In this document: positions 37,211 through 49,800 of the stretch, piece after piece
Position numbering within the stretch: the stretch's first letter is position 1
Layout: each line of letters opens with the position of its first letter
Source of the DNA: Pomacea canaliculata
Lineage: Eukaryota; Mollusca; Gastropoda; Architaenioglossa; Ampullariidae
Direction: 5' to 3'
Assembly (NCBI RefSeq): GCF_003073045.1
Contig: NC_037597.1
Span: forward strand, 3,410,190 to 3,474,189
Length of the DNA: 64,000 bases
Position numbers and translations under genes: made by a program
The notes under the pieces: model-generated
The model's input: the letters and a program-made list of their open reading frames with translations, nothing else
Told to the model about the DNA's origin: nothing
Database searches by the model: none

Positions 37211-38375
37211 ACTTGTGCATTATGCCAGTCTTGGTCCTCGCTCCGCATCCAGAATTTGTATATAAGATGATTGTATCTGCGGGTCTTTTTAATCGAGCAT
37301 TTCCATTATACTAAAAGAGTGAAACTATACCAACATCATTTACACTAAAACTGCATTATGTATATTGTGTTTTAACAATGTCTTTTGGGAACTGCCATGC
37401 ATAAAGCATATTTAAAAATCTTGAAAAGTGCCTGCAAATTTCCTACAGATCAATTATCAGAATTCTTTCTCCCCAGGAAGCTGCCTCCATCTTTAAAAAA
37501 AAAAGCTCAAAATAAGACAGTACAGTTATTGCAACTATTTGTGATTTCTAGGAGGATTTTTAATTTTAACTTTATGACCTGTCCCTTATCCCATATCACT
37601 TTGTTTCAACCCTGGCTCCCTGTAATGTGTGTATGTGTGGGGAAGTTGATCCTAATGGTCTTGGGAAGAAATTATCTGGATATCAAGGGAAAGCAGTGCA
37701 AGCATTCTCCCCATTCATATACTGCACCGTCTTCTGTGTCGTGGTTAAAATCAAATATAAACAGGTAAATTATCAGGCAGAAATGCATGTGAAATGTTGG
37801 CAGCAAATCTTAAATAACAGTGGTCCTTATGCCAGTAATTGCATTATTCAGATTGTCATCTCATGCAGATGGTGCTTTTCTGATGGAAATGAATGCATTT
37901 GCATGATAAACACCTCTTTTTCCCATCCGCTGAACCTCTTGACCATTCATCAAGCCATAGGTTTACAAATTACTGTTGATTAGTTATTGTGCCTCCTTAC
38001 GTTGAAGCTAATTCTAGCCTATTGTAAATAGGTCAGTGCACCTTCATTGTTGATCCAGCTCAGTCCATTGTCCTGCAATAAAAGCCAAATCATGGATGGT
38101 CTTCAGACTTGTACATACACAAGTACGTAGAAACAAGGACACATGTCCATGTCGCAGGCACATGGAGTTCAAACTGCCAATCTGTCATAATTTTTCTCAA
38201 AAGCTTATCCCATCTTTTGGGGTTTTTTTTAAATATTTTTTGCAGTCTGCCCTTTCTTCAATAACTCCACTCTGCATCTGACCACCACATACTATCCATC
38301 CCAAAGATTTATTTTTTCACCCTTTTACTGGTACCAGCTGATGACCAGTTACGCTAGTTCTCTGTTATGTCATCA

Positions 38376-38661
38376 GGGGCCGTAGTTATAAAGTGACAGC
38401 AAGTTGTTTCCACAGGGCAAAATGGGGAACTTGATGGAAAGCATCTTGTTTCTGAAGTTATAAAGCGATTTCCTGACCCCGTGGACACTTCTTCATGCTC
38501 TTTATCCTTGGGTACCTTATCTTCTGCTTTATAACTATGGATCCAGCGGGAAAAAAACAGCATCTGTGGGGTGGGACACAGTTTTATAACTTCGGAAACA
38601 AGATGCTTGTCCTTGAATTCTTCATGCTGCCCTAGGGCAACAGCTTTATAGCTATGGCCCC
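38376..38661. mobile_element. Foldback MITE with long imperfect inverted repeats
   Basis: The left end reads GGGGCCGTAGTTATAAAG and the right end, reversed, GGGGCCATAGCTATAAAG. The two arms (about 38376-38468 and 38570-38661) also share AAGCATCTTGTTTC and GAAGTTATAAA, with small gaps between the blocks. The spacer is about 100 bp. No clear target duplication is seen at the ends, so the superfamily is open; GGGGCC ends occur in PIF/Harbinger-like groups. Confidence 0.7.
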
Positions 38662-39449
38662 AGAAGATATCTGGATAGATGCAGCAGTTGACAACTCTCA
38701 CCACTTAGGCTTGTCATTAGCAGCAGTGAACAAGTCCTGCGCAGAAATTACCAGTCCACTCCTTTTGTTATAAAAGATTTTTACTAAATGTTTAGCCAAG
38801 ATGCCTTTCTATGCTGCCCCAGAACATTAAGATTTCCATACAAATTTCTAGTGAGGGTTTCCAACACCCCCTTCTTCCACAAACCCAACCCCCACCTCTC
38901 TACTGTCTAACCCAACTGTAAGTCTCTCCCAACATCACAAACCCTAGTTTACAAAAAAAAATATCTTCATACAAATGTGTGCACTCACACTAAGTTTGCT
39001 TGATGCACAAGACAATAAATTTAGACATTCTCTTGTCAACAGTAGCTTATCATCTACAGCAAGGACTTGTGTTAACAAACAATGGAGGCCTGTATTAGTG
39101 TTCGAGTCATGTAGAAATGTGTTAAACCGTGCTGCATAACTCAAATCATGTCATAAAAATTTTCTTAGGCTGAAAATGTAAATGATTTGGTACTGGGAAT
39201 CTGAAAATGTACAAATTTAAGTTGTAGGTACCATCTCCTAAAGCATTTTGTGCTAAACCAATAAAATGTTAGTGACAGTTTGACATGCATGAAGTATGGT
39301 AATAAAGCAGCTTCTATATCAGGGTGAAGATCATGATAATTTTAATTAAAAAAAGGTGAAGGTAGTCGTGGTCATTGGTCTAACCACTAGGCTATTCTCT
39401 TCTTCTCATATTAATGCATTGATGTGATTTCTATCTGAAAATGTTTAAT

Positions 39450-39621
39450 TAGGGCTTCTGCTTACGCAAAAAATTGCGTACAGTACGCATTAAAAGTTCG
39501 GAGGACCCCTTCAGTTTTCATCAATGGGGTCCCATTCAAATTTGGGCGAAGAACAGGGACCCCTTAAAAATCTGAAGAAGGGTCCCTGGGACCCCAAAGA
39601 ATTTAGCCTTAGCAGAAGCCC
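39450..39621. mobile_element. MITE with AGGGCTTCTGCT ends and an 8 bp target duplication
   Basis: The left end is TAGGGCTTCTGCTTACGC and the right end, reversed, is GGGCTTCTGCTAAGGC. TGTTTAAT flanks it on both sides (39442-39449 and 39622-39629). Inside are several GGGACCCC/GGGGTCCC blocks. An 8 bp duplication with short inverted repeats fits a non-autonomous hAT-type element. It has no coding capacity. Confidence 0.7.
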
Positions 39622-40567
39622 TGTTTAATAATTTTAATAGTCTGAAAACCCCCAACAACTTTAACCAAGGGTTTGAAAACCCCTGAAAATTGTAACAGGG
39701 GTCTCAAAACTCCTCAAATTTTATGGATGGGAAACACTGATTAATACTTAGAACAAAATCCTTATTTCCTTGCCCTCACCCACTTCTCTCTCTTTTTGAG
39801 GTGAGTAGAGGAGTGCTAATTCTTTTAACACCTACTTTTTCTTTCCCCAAAATGCCTGACTTCCTCAGATGCAGTTCTGACTTCATCTATTAGTACTTCA
39901 CAAACCTCTACTATCAGAGAATTTCAAAACTTTTAACAGCTTTAGCCCTAGAAACCCCTTTAAGAATGAATAAACCATTTCTTTAAATGCTTTTTGAAGT
40001 TTAACTATCATATGATTAATTTTATTTTGATTGAAACTTTTGTCTTAGTGATGGAATTTTGTCATGTGGGAAAAATGGCCTTGTGAGCAGTTGAAAACTG
40101 TGCCGGTCCTCAAATTTTAAGCAAGCTGCCTAAATGCCATGATTCTTCCAGGACTGGACAATTGTTTCCCTTGATTTTTGTTGAACTGCAGAAGTTTCAG
40201 AGAGAATTTCGATGTTTCCACCAAAGTGAACACATGAAAAAAATTACTCGGTGTAACACCTAAGCACCAAGACAAAGACTCCTTTTAAGATGTCTGTATA
40301 TTAGTTTAACATTTCTCTTTTCCTCCGTCTGTAACAATTAGGAGTAGATAACATTTTTTAAGCAGTACAGGGTGTGAAATCAGGTTAATGTTATCATGTG
40401 ATGTACAACATTTTTGTAGATGTGTATGCTGAAGTTAATTATCTTTGGCATAACCTCAACATCATATCTAGAGCAAAAGAATCCCCACAGCCAAAATATT
40501 GTCTTTCTCTAACTTAAAAATGTATTTCCATTACCAATACTCTGTCTCTCCAACAAGTTCACCTGTT

Positions 40568-43500
40568 TCACTTTCGAAGGGCATACACAGGGTCTCCAAC
40601 TCTGATCACACCAGGGATATCTATGGTTGCATTAACTCCAAACAATGGGGCTTTGCCGTACTCAGGAAAGCAACGCAGACTGGAAATATCAATCAGAATT
40701 TCATTAGTTTCTCCATGATAAAGTTATAAATGCATCACAAGTAAACTTTTCTTCACTTTTGCAACTAATTGTTGTTAACAATAACACAGGATTTTAAAAA
40801 ATTGTATGTCTTCCTCAGTCCTCAATAAACAGCAACTGAAATTTTGGAAGTCATTTTTGCAAATTGATTGAAAGTGGCTGGTTACGTTACTAATATATTT
40901 GTGAAACCAGTAATACATGTGACGTCATAATGTCAGAATAGAGCACAGGTATTTGTCCTTTCTCTGACTTGAAAAAAATAAACCATACCTGGTGGAATAC
41001 AATTTCACAAAATCAAATCCAAATAAAACCAACAAACAAAACCTAATTAACAGGAAACATGACAAATGAAGCAGTAGTAAAACATGGTTACATACGTTCT
41101 CAATGTTTCCAGAGGCTCCGAGTTAGGGTCCCGTTCTGCGAGGTCCTCATCTATAGTTGTCATAATACACCTGAAATTTTAAAGAGAACAGTCCCACAAT
41201 TTCATGAAAAGCTCTCAACACTTCTTGTAATAGACATCTCTTCTAACCTCGAAGCATTTCATTTTACAACTTAACCTTCAATATAATTTTTGTTCTCACC
41301 TTTTCAGTATGATCCTTGTTGATTTCTTTCATTGAATCAGTTACAATAAAATATAAAATTAACAATAAAATCAGTTACCAAATGCCATCAGCTCTCATTT
41401 TCTGTCAAAAATAACTTAATGCTGAAGGTCTCCATCATTCATCCAGGTGCCTCACTGTCATCGTCATGACTAGACTAACCTGGTACATGGATCCAGCATT
41501 CTGAAAGTAGCTGATCCACCAATCTGAATCTCCTGCCAATTGTCCTGAAAGAATACGGGTACTACAAAAATTCTCTTGAAGAAGGAAATGTGTCCTTTTT
41601 AAAGCTTACCAAATTACAGCAACAGCATGAAACTGAAAAATACAATTATGTATTCTTAATATGCCTGTAGGCAATAAATACCATTTAACAACCAAGATAC
41701 TTTACAGTCTCTTGCAATAATTTTTTTATGGTAACAGAAGTAAGCAGGCATCTTCTATTTCCTGTCATACTTGCAAACTTAAGATGCAACTCCTTACTCC
41801 CAATACTCCTATTTTTCAATATTTCTAATTCTGAACTTATTATTCACAAATCACACAGACTAAAATCTGTCAACTTTTGAAAAACTTTGAATATTGCTGT
41901 TTACACAGAATCACTGGAAACTATTTCTGTTTTGTAGGATTCACAATGAGACCTCAAGCAACAGATCTGATGGAGAAGCTGCCAAAGAGAAGAAATTTTC
42001 CATTTCATCAAAAGTATTAGTATGTAATAAATGCTGAACATTTCTTTTAATGGGGTTAGCGTCCACTTCCTTCTGCCAAAACTCTTTAAAACTGCAGTAG
42101 TTTTTCTGTCTTTATTTTAATCAAATTTAAATAAATCTTACTTACCTCATCAAATGCCGGACTACCAGAAATCACAATGGATGGTCGAAAACGTTTCATG
42201 GGCACTGGACTTTTTAAATGGTCATTGACAAATGCCAGGGATTCCTCGGTTGCCACCAGGTAACCGCAATAGTCACTAAATACAGACTGCATAAACACAG
42301 ACAACGAAGTTCAGACCATTTTATTATTTCATACCAACTAAAACTGTTATTGTCATTGTTTGGATACAGTATGTAAGGGTCTGGAAACTAAGTTTCATTC
42401 TATTCTTTATTTGAAAATCTATAATTGTTTTTCTGCTTTTGTAAGTGGGGACAGAATCTAACTTTTTAAAAAGCCTTGCTTTTCTGCACCAAAAACCAAA
42501 AAAAAAACTATATACTTTGAGAAACTGTTTTACTTTTTTAACTTCCCGTTCTTGTGTTACTCACCTGATCACCAGGTAAAGCAGGATTTCCCCATGGCTT
42601 GTTGGTCCAGGTAAGTTCTCGACGCTGAAGTCCTGGTGCAGAGAACAGCAAACGCAGGTTTGGCATTTGAAGAAAAGTTGAAAACCAGAAAGCAGCATCA
42701 TCTCCACAGTCCATTCCTTCCAATCTGTCCTCCCAAACCCTATTAGTATATTTTTCTGAATCAGTTACCAAGAAACCTGTATCACTACCTAAAAATTAAT
42801 CTCTGCCACATAGTCTTAGATCTATTGTTGCCTTCAGGTCTGGTCCCAGGGTAATTGTCTAAGATTCTGAAGCCTTACCAGCTGATTTATTCACTACAAT
42901 CTGTTTATGCAGACCTCCTGCATGAGTCTTGCATCAGACAAGACACATTTTGTGTTGCTCCTTTTCCCTTTGTTGGTTGTGTTGCTCCTACTGCTTCTAT
43001 ACTGACCACCTTTCATCTACTTCTTAATGTCATTATTTCCTTTTCTGAACACTTCTCATGCTTTCTGGACTGGGTAGCTGTTTTGGGGCTGCTTTTCTCT
43101 CCTACTTCAAGGTCCTCCTTTAGTCACAGAGATCTAAAAAGTCTTTGTTGTTTGTTATTTTTCTAACTTCTTAGTACCTTCAGCTATTGATAGTAGTATC
43201 TCTTTGATAAAACCAGTGAGGGTGTCACTTTCCAGTTTTAGGGTGGCAAATTTACCTCCAGCTTGGGCCTTGCATTTGGGCCTCACAGATTCTATAAGTC
43301 AGAGCAATGGTTGAAGCATTTATACATCATTTTGAAAACAATAAGGTCTCTGCCTGTCTGCACCTGGACAGGTCTTTGTTCTGGCCTTGTTAATGCTGGA
43401 TTTAAAAAGCTTCAGCACTAACAGCAAATGACTTGGTTATGAACATGGTTATGGACCAAAGCTACTGTTCTTGATTCCTTGTGTGGATGGAGAGAACTGG

Positions 43501-45831
43501 CTATGGTGAGTCCATGGCAATGTGAAAGCTCTAAAACTCTTAGACCCCTGTTGTGGGGTAGGCCAATGCTGGTAAGTCTCTGATCTGATCTGTGATCACT
43601 GAGTACAATTAGGATGTTCTTCTCACTTCTGCCTTTATGGCTCTTTCCAGATGATCATAGAAGTCTTCCATTTTGTTTTCTTTGTGGATGTGTGTCAAGG
43701 TTAAACTGGACAATGGGAAGATTCTGAGATCTGGCAGAGATGTGGAGATCAGCTTGCCAGCAATGGGTGTACAGCTGGTGATGGCTGTGACCAAGTGTCC
43801 ATGCACCAATGCCATTTTCATGTTTGGTTTCCTTTTTACTGCACCAAAGTTTGTGGCCTTTCTCCCTGTTTCCTCAAGCCCTGGCCATCTGATCTCTGCC
43901 AGTTCCATGATATTTTAATGGTCTCATGACAATACATGAGTGAATTCTCTCACCTTGCCATACTTGTATAATGCATGGATGTTCCACATTTTAAGTTCCA
44001 TCATTTGTCAGCATTATAGCTTTATGGCTATAGTCTCCATAATGTGTCTTAGTTTTACATTTTTGACTGTGATTGTCTCATGGATGCAGTGAGCATGCAT
44101 ATTAGCCAGGATGTAGGATATAGGGCTACACAAGTAAACTTTATTATCATCATCATCATCACTTGACAGATCTAGACCCCAAAAGATAAAAGAAACTTCG
44201 CTCAAGTACTTAATCAGCAGGTAACAGAACTTTGATAAAAATCAATCCTGACAACTATCCCAGGTGCAGCTATTTGTGTAACAAATGTCTATACAGTGCA
44301 ATTTACAAACCTGCATTTGGTGACCTTTGACCTGTCTGGAACCATATCAACAGGGATGGTCAAAGCTGGCATTCCAGGAGCATTGAAGGTCAAGTCATTT
44401 TCATTAATGGTAACCTGAACAAGGGCCATTCTTAATGATTGCCGTTGAGTGATGAAGTCGCCATTTGATCGTGCAACCAGCCAGTGCCTGTTCAGAAATG
44501 TATAGATTTCAAAATATAAAGGAAAGAAGAGCATATACCAAGTTTTCTATCATTAACATTGCTGACATCAATTAGGCTGATTTGACAAAAGTGATGACTA
44601 AGCTACACATATGAAGAGACTTTTCAACATAAGCGGATAATATTTTATTTAATTAATAAAGAAATGCTTTATTGAATATGCTACTGTCTGAGCTTATTGG
44701 CATGAAACAGTAATTGACTATACAAGTGGCCTTTCCATTGTTCTAAGGCAGTGGTTCTTAACCGGGGTTCTATCAAACCCTAGGGGTTCGGTGAGTCGGT
44801 CTCAGGGGTTCGGCGGAGCCTTCGCCTTAGAGGTCAATCGACCCACCCGACTGTTTATGTAAATTCGTGATGACACTAAAGAAGGGTTCGGTGAATGTGC
44901 ATATGAAACTGGTGGGTTCGGTACCTCAAACAAGGTTAAGAACCACTGTTCTAAGGTGTATAATATAAATCTGTATATTATTTACTGGCATAACGTGTGT
45001 CTGTATTTACTCTTTTAATACATCTGGTTTATGAGCATAAGTGTGTATGGATGTTAGCATGTAAGTTTATTAAGAATCGACCTGTTTGTAGTTTTTGTAT
45101 TTGTGAAGTACTCAGCAAATTATTCAGGTAAAGCTTTCTATAAATATACCTTATTATCATATGTAATGATGATAAAAAGAGCCAAATCAGGCTACTAAAA
45201 GTGATCAAATGCACTTTACTATTTCAGCTTCTTTTGAGTGCCAAACTTTACTCATAAGCCCTTTAGCAATACTTATTGAGGATGTGATGGTATAGACATA
45301 TATAATACCAAGCCAGTTTAAAGCCTTGAAGCTTTAATTCAGCAAGTGAAGTTAAAGTACATGCAGCAAGCTCGGATTTCATCACTGATTATGTAAATCA
45401 ACCATGCAACTTCTCAAATCTGGAAATAGTTAACAAAAAGAGATTAACTATTATATAAAGTTTTTTAGTGAAACGACTTTTTTTCCCCCGACAGTTACAG
45501 CAGCAGTATTTTGTGAGTGAATTTTCGCTCTGAAAATGATGCAACTGTAACTGGCAAGAAAAAAACTTCGTGTAACATAAGGTCACAGAAAAGCAATAAT
45601 CAACCTGTCTGTCACTTTTCCAATCTGCAATCCAACTGCTGTGCAGTAACCGCTGTCCACAGAAGTCCCGCGGCAGGATTTCACGGGGTAACAATTTAAC
45701 TGCGTAACCCTGCCAACGTGCACCATCATGCGTCGTCTGTTCCTCCTCGTTATTGAACCAAAAGCCAATTTGGCCACAGCGCCTACAACTAAGGCGGCAA
45801 AAACTGTGGCTTCTGTGTGTTTGTCGCCCAT
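40568..45831 (-). CDS. Mitochondrial amidoxime-reducing component (mARC), copy 1
   Basis: Molybdenum-cofactor enzyme of the mitochondrial outer membrane that reduces N-hydroxylated compounds with cytochrome b5 and its reductase. Minus-strand exons: 45831-45605, 44487-44311, 42739-42565, 42286-42146, 41544-41480, 41170-41096, 40679-40568. All splice sites are canonical and the 972 coding bases give an unbroken 323-residue protein (human mARC1 337). The N-terminus has a membrane segment (residues about 9-27, ATVFAALVVGAVAKLAFG) followed by a basic run, the usual outer-membrane anchor. The MOSC_N barrel follows (VGRVTQLNCYPVKSCRG), then GMDCGDDAAFW, FRPSIVISG and, across an intron, PCTRCIMTTID, where the second Cys matches the molybdenum ligand of human mARC1. 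It ends APLFGVNATIDIPGVIRVGD. Ortholog status to vertebrate MTARC1 or MTARC2 cannot be decided. Confidence 0.93.
43180..44010 (-). mobile_element. Decayed endonuclease fragment of a LINE
   Basis: On the minus strand 43908-43609 reads MELAEIRWPGLEETGRKATN, later GKLISTS and ENKMEDFYDHLERAI. This order resembles the AP-type endonuclease of RTE-like LINEs (SEIRWPG, then LITARF, then EDFYDQL). Weak similarity continues to about 43180. It is short, decayed, and in the same orientation as the host mARC gene, inside the intron between exons 42739 and 44311. Confidence 0.45.
44749..44948. mobile_element. hAT-type MITE, copy A (200 bp)
   Basis: Both ends carry the inverted repeat CAGTGGTTCTTAACC. An exact 8 bp duplication, TTCTAAGG, lies at 44741-44748 and 44949-44956. 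The ends and duplication length fit a non-autonomous hAT-type element. There is no coding capacity. It lies in the first intron of mARC copy 1. A second copy of the family is at 57951-58136. Confidence 0.92.
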
Positions 45832-46894
45832 CTTCGTCAGGCTTCACGCTAATGCAATGAAGAAGGGATTCTGTGAGTGCTCGACCCGCCCCGACCTCTC
45901 GAGACAATGGCGGAAGCCTCCTCGGCGTAACTCGGGCTGCAGCCGCCTCTCACGACCTTTCAGTCTGCTACACAGGTCGCTACACTTACACAACAGAAAT
46001 ACAGGACTGCATGCAATGTTGCAGAAGTAAAAATGCCCTAGAAAGATAACATGAACCTGTAATTTATCGCGTGACATTAGGTCTGATTAGGAACACAAGA
46101 TAGTGTTATGTGACTGTAACTTTGCGCGAGCAGACTACAGTTGATAAAGTTTTATTAGTGAAAAATAACTTAACCTTGTTAATGTTCCAGAAATAAGTGG
46201 AAAATAACATTGTTAACGCACAAACAAACTTTCGTCAACAAACTAAATATTCGATTCACATTATTTGCAGTGAACTGACATTATTAATTATTGTCGCGCT
46301 CGTGTTTCAATCATCTGCATCATGTTGACTTCAGGTCAGCGTGACCCTAATTGACGGCGCGTGCTAATTTTTTTTTCTCTCTCTTTTCTGGGTTGGGATC
46401 AAGGAAAGGTCGATAGGTGCATTAAGGAGGGCACCTCCCGACCTCCCTGTATGCAGTGTAAGCATTCGTCGTTGAAAGAAAAAAAAAAAAAAGCAACAAC
46501 AACTATAGCTGTACGCGTTCATTCAACAGAAAACGCGGGATCGGCAGACGACTAAAGTACATACGACACTGAAAACCGCTCTAACCCCGATATGTCATCT
46601 CGTGTCTGCGAATGCTTCGGTGAACTTACAAGCTCTACTATTCCTATATAAGGTAAAATTAATTCACACAGAAGACCCAAAAGACGATTATACCTTGTTC
46701 TGGTTCTCGATGACTCTTGGGCTCCGTAATGGTCACAGAAACGCATCCACTAATGCAATGATGAGGAAGGCGGCGACGAACAAAGAATTACGAGATATAA
46801 AAGAAACTGCCCCTCGTCTGATGGTATAGGTACAAATACCAAGGTACCAAGAGCAACAACTGCTCGCGTTTTTGCTCGACTTGTTAGTCCGACA
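45832..46894. other. Upstream region of mARC copy 1, to the LINE insertion
   Basis: The part next to 45832 (45.85-46.0 kb) is relatively CpG-containing and should carry the mARC copy 1 promoter. Farther out are a pyrimidine/purine-rich stretch near 46370-46500 and nothing else recognised. At 46883-46894 lies the left copy of the LINE target duplication. Confidence 0.5.
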
Positions 46895-49800
46895 CCCCTG
46901 TGGGACCCCGGGGTATGCTTGCCTAGCAAGCATTGTAAGAATAGGGTCCCTGCCATCCAGCCAGGCATGTCGTAAGAGGCGACTAAGGTGGACACCTCAC
47001 CTAGAGGTAAATTAGGTTGTGTAGGGCTAACAACCCCACCATGTAAAAAAAGTATGTTACAGAACTAAACCAGAGAACTCGTCACAGATGGCGGAGGTAA
47101 TGAAGCACACCAGGTGACTGGACTAATGACGGACGACAGCCAAACCCGAAAGGGAGCTGGCGCCCCGACAGTAGATTTACTGAAGCCGAGGCAGAAGTTG
47201 AGGTGGGGTGCTGGAACGTCCAGACCTTGTACCAGACTGGCAGGATGCTCCAACTAGTCAAGGAGTTTGACAACTACAACTTGGACATCCTGGAGTCAGT
47301 GAGGTCAGATGGACCGGCACGGGAAAGAGGAGACTAGCGTCAGGACATACCATCTTGTTCTCAGGAAGATCAGACGCTCAGCACTCTGAAGGAGTAGCTC
47401 TACTCCTCAACAAGAAAACGGAAAAGGCACTGCTGGAATGGAAGCCTTATGGACCTAGGCTTTGAGAGCAAGATTCCATTCAAAGTACACCAAGCTGACA
47501 GTGCTAGCCTGCTATGCACCAACAAATGACTCTGAGGCAGAAGACAAGGATGCTTTTTACGATCAGCTCCAAGCAGCCTCAGAGAGCGTTCCAGCCCACG
47601 ACATGTTGCTCATCATCGGCATCTCAATGCCAAGGTGGAAGTGACAACACCTGCAGGGAGCATGTCATGGGCAAACATGGAATCGGAACCATCAATGACA
47701 ACGGAGAGAGACTGGCAGACTTTTGTGAAGAAAACAACCTACTGATTGGAGGCACACTCTTCCCACACAAAGACATCCACAAGGCAACATGGACATCACC
47801 AGATGGGAGCACAAAGAACCAGATAGACCATGTCATCATCAACCGAAAATGCAGGAGCTCACTTCAAGATGTTAGAGCCTACAGAGGAGCAGACATTGCC
47901 AGTGACCACACTCTTGTGATAGCCACAGTTTCCCTGAAGCTACGTCGATCACGAGGAAAACAGGCACGTCAGCAGAGAGTGGACTCTGGCAAACTGAAAA
48001 ATCCAGTCATCGAAAGGGCCTTTGCTATGGAAGTAAAGAACAGGTTCCAAGCACTAGGAGACCAACAAGAGATGACCTTAGACGACTTCAATCGAGTCTT
48101 ACAGGAATCAGGAGAGAAAATACTGGGCTTCCAACGAAAAAAGAAAGAACAGTGGATCAGAGAAGAGACATGGAAGAAGATAGAAGAGAGAAAGTCAGCC
48201 AAACAAAGAATCAACAGCACCAGATCTGAACGCCTGAAAGAACAACTCAGACAAAGATATGCAAACTAAACAAAGAGGTAAGAGGATGGCAAGAACCGAC
48301 AAAAGAGACCACATAGAGAAACTGGCAGATGAAGCAGAAAATGCAGCAAGTAAAAAATAACCTGAAGACACTGTACAAGATAAACAAACAGCTAAACAAC
48401 GGGTTAAGAACAGTGATGTGCCAGTGAAAGACGTGAACGGTAATGTCATCGAGGAGAGGCAGAAAAACTACAGCGCTGGAAGGAACATTTTGAGTCGGTT
48501 CTGAACAGACCAGATCCCCCTCAGCTTGCAGACATCCAGCCAGCAGATATTGACCTTGACATCTGCACAGACCCACCAAGCCTGGAAGAAGTGACAGCAG
48601 CAGTCAAGACAATGAAGAGCGGCAAAGCACCAGGGCAGATGGAATAAACAGCAGAGATGTTGAAAGCTGATGTGAATGTGACAGCTCCCAAGCTGACTGA
48701 AATCTTCAGACAAATTTGGGAATCAGGGCAGGTCCCTGTTGCGTGGAAGACAGGGCTCATCTTCAAGTTACCCAAGAAAGGAGATCTTGGAGACTGCAAT
48801 AATTGGAGGGCATAACACTTTTTCCCTCACCAGCAAGGTCTTCAGCAAGATTGTTTTGTCAAGACTGACGGCAACTCTTGAGAAAGACCTCCGACCACAG
48901 CAAGCAGGATTTCGTCTCTCCGGGCGATCCTGCTCCGAACACATCTTCATTCTGCGACAGATTCTGGAGCAGAGCAACGAATGGAACACACCGCTGTACA
49001 TCAATTTCATCGACCTGGAGAAGGCTTTTGACAGCATCCACCGCGAGTCCTTATGGAAGATCCTGAGGCATTACGGAGTCCCTGCAAAACTTGTTCAGGT
49101 CATTGCAATGCTGTACAGCGATTTCAAATCCCAGGTTGTCTGTGACACGGAGCTCACAGACCCCTTCAACGTCAGTACCGGGGTGAAGCAGGGCTGCATT
49201 CTGTCGCCGTTTCTCTTCATCCTGGCCATGGACTGGATCATGAAGACTCCACCGACAGTGAGAGGAGAGGGATCAGATGGACCATGACTATGACAGCAAC
49301 AACAACGCTGGAAGACTTGGACTTTGCTGATGACATTGCCCTGCTGTCACACCGCCACCAAGACATGCATGAAAAAACAAAGGCCTTCTCAGAAACAGCT
49401 GGAAACCTTGGCTTGAAGGTCAGCACAAAGAAAACGAAAAGTATGAGAGTGAACGCCAGAGTCCAAGACGGCATCAAACTAAATGGAAAGAGATTGAGGA
49501 AGTTGACAGTTTCACCTATCTTGGGTCCAAAATGTCAAACACCGGGATGCGGAGGTGGAGATTCGAGCCCGACTGGCGAAAGCCAGCCAGGCCTTCGCCT
49601 CACTCAGAGCACATGGAAGGCAAAAAACATCAGCCAGAAGATCAAGCTGAGAATCTTCAAGTCAAATGTTATCAGCACCCTCCTTTACGGATCAGAATCA
49701 TGGAAGATGACCAAAACCATCAGTAACAAGCTTGACGTCTTCCAAAACAGATGCCTCAGGCGCATACTTAACATCTTTTGGCCAAATACCATCACCAACG

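Larger units (their letters stand above)
36784..40567. other. SYVN1 3' UTR and intergenic DNA before the first mARC gene
   Basis: The SYVN1 3' UTR probably ends after AATAAA at 37205-37210. Beyond it are two inverted-repeat MITEs (38376-38661 and 39450-39621) and AT-rich sequence. The mARC gene's 3' UTR enters from the right; a minus-strand AATAAA at 40021-40026 may end it. Open frames here (for example 37385-37768) look accidental. Confidence 0.6.

Noticed and set aside
39362-39406. A-box-like tRNA fragment (minus strand TAGCCTAGTGGTTAGACC)
   Set aside because: No B box or body follows; too short to call a SINE or tRNA.
45398-45907. 169-codon open frame on the minus strand
   Set aside because: It is the wrong frame over exon 1 of mARC copy 1 and shows no family features.
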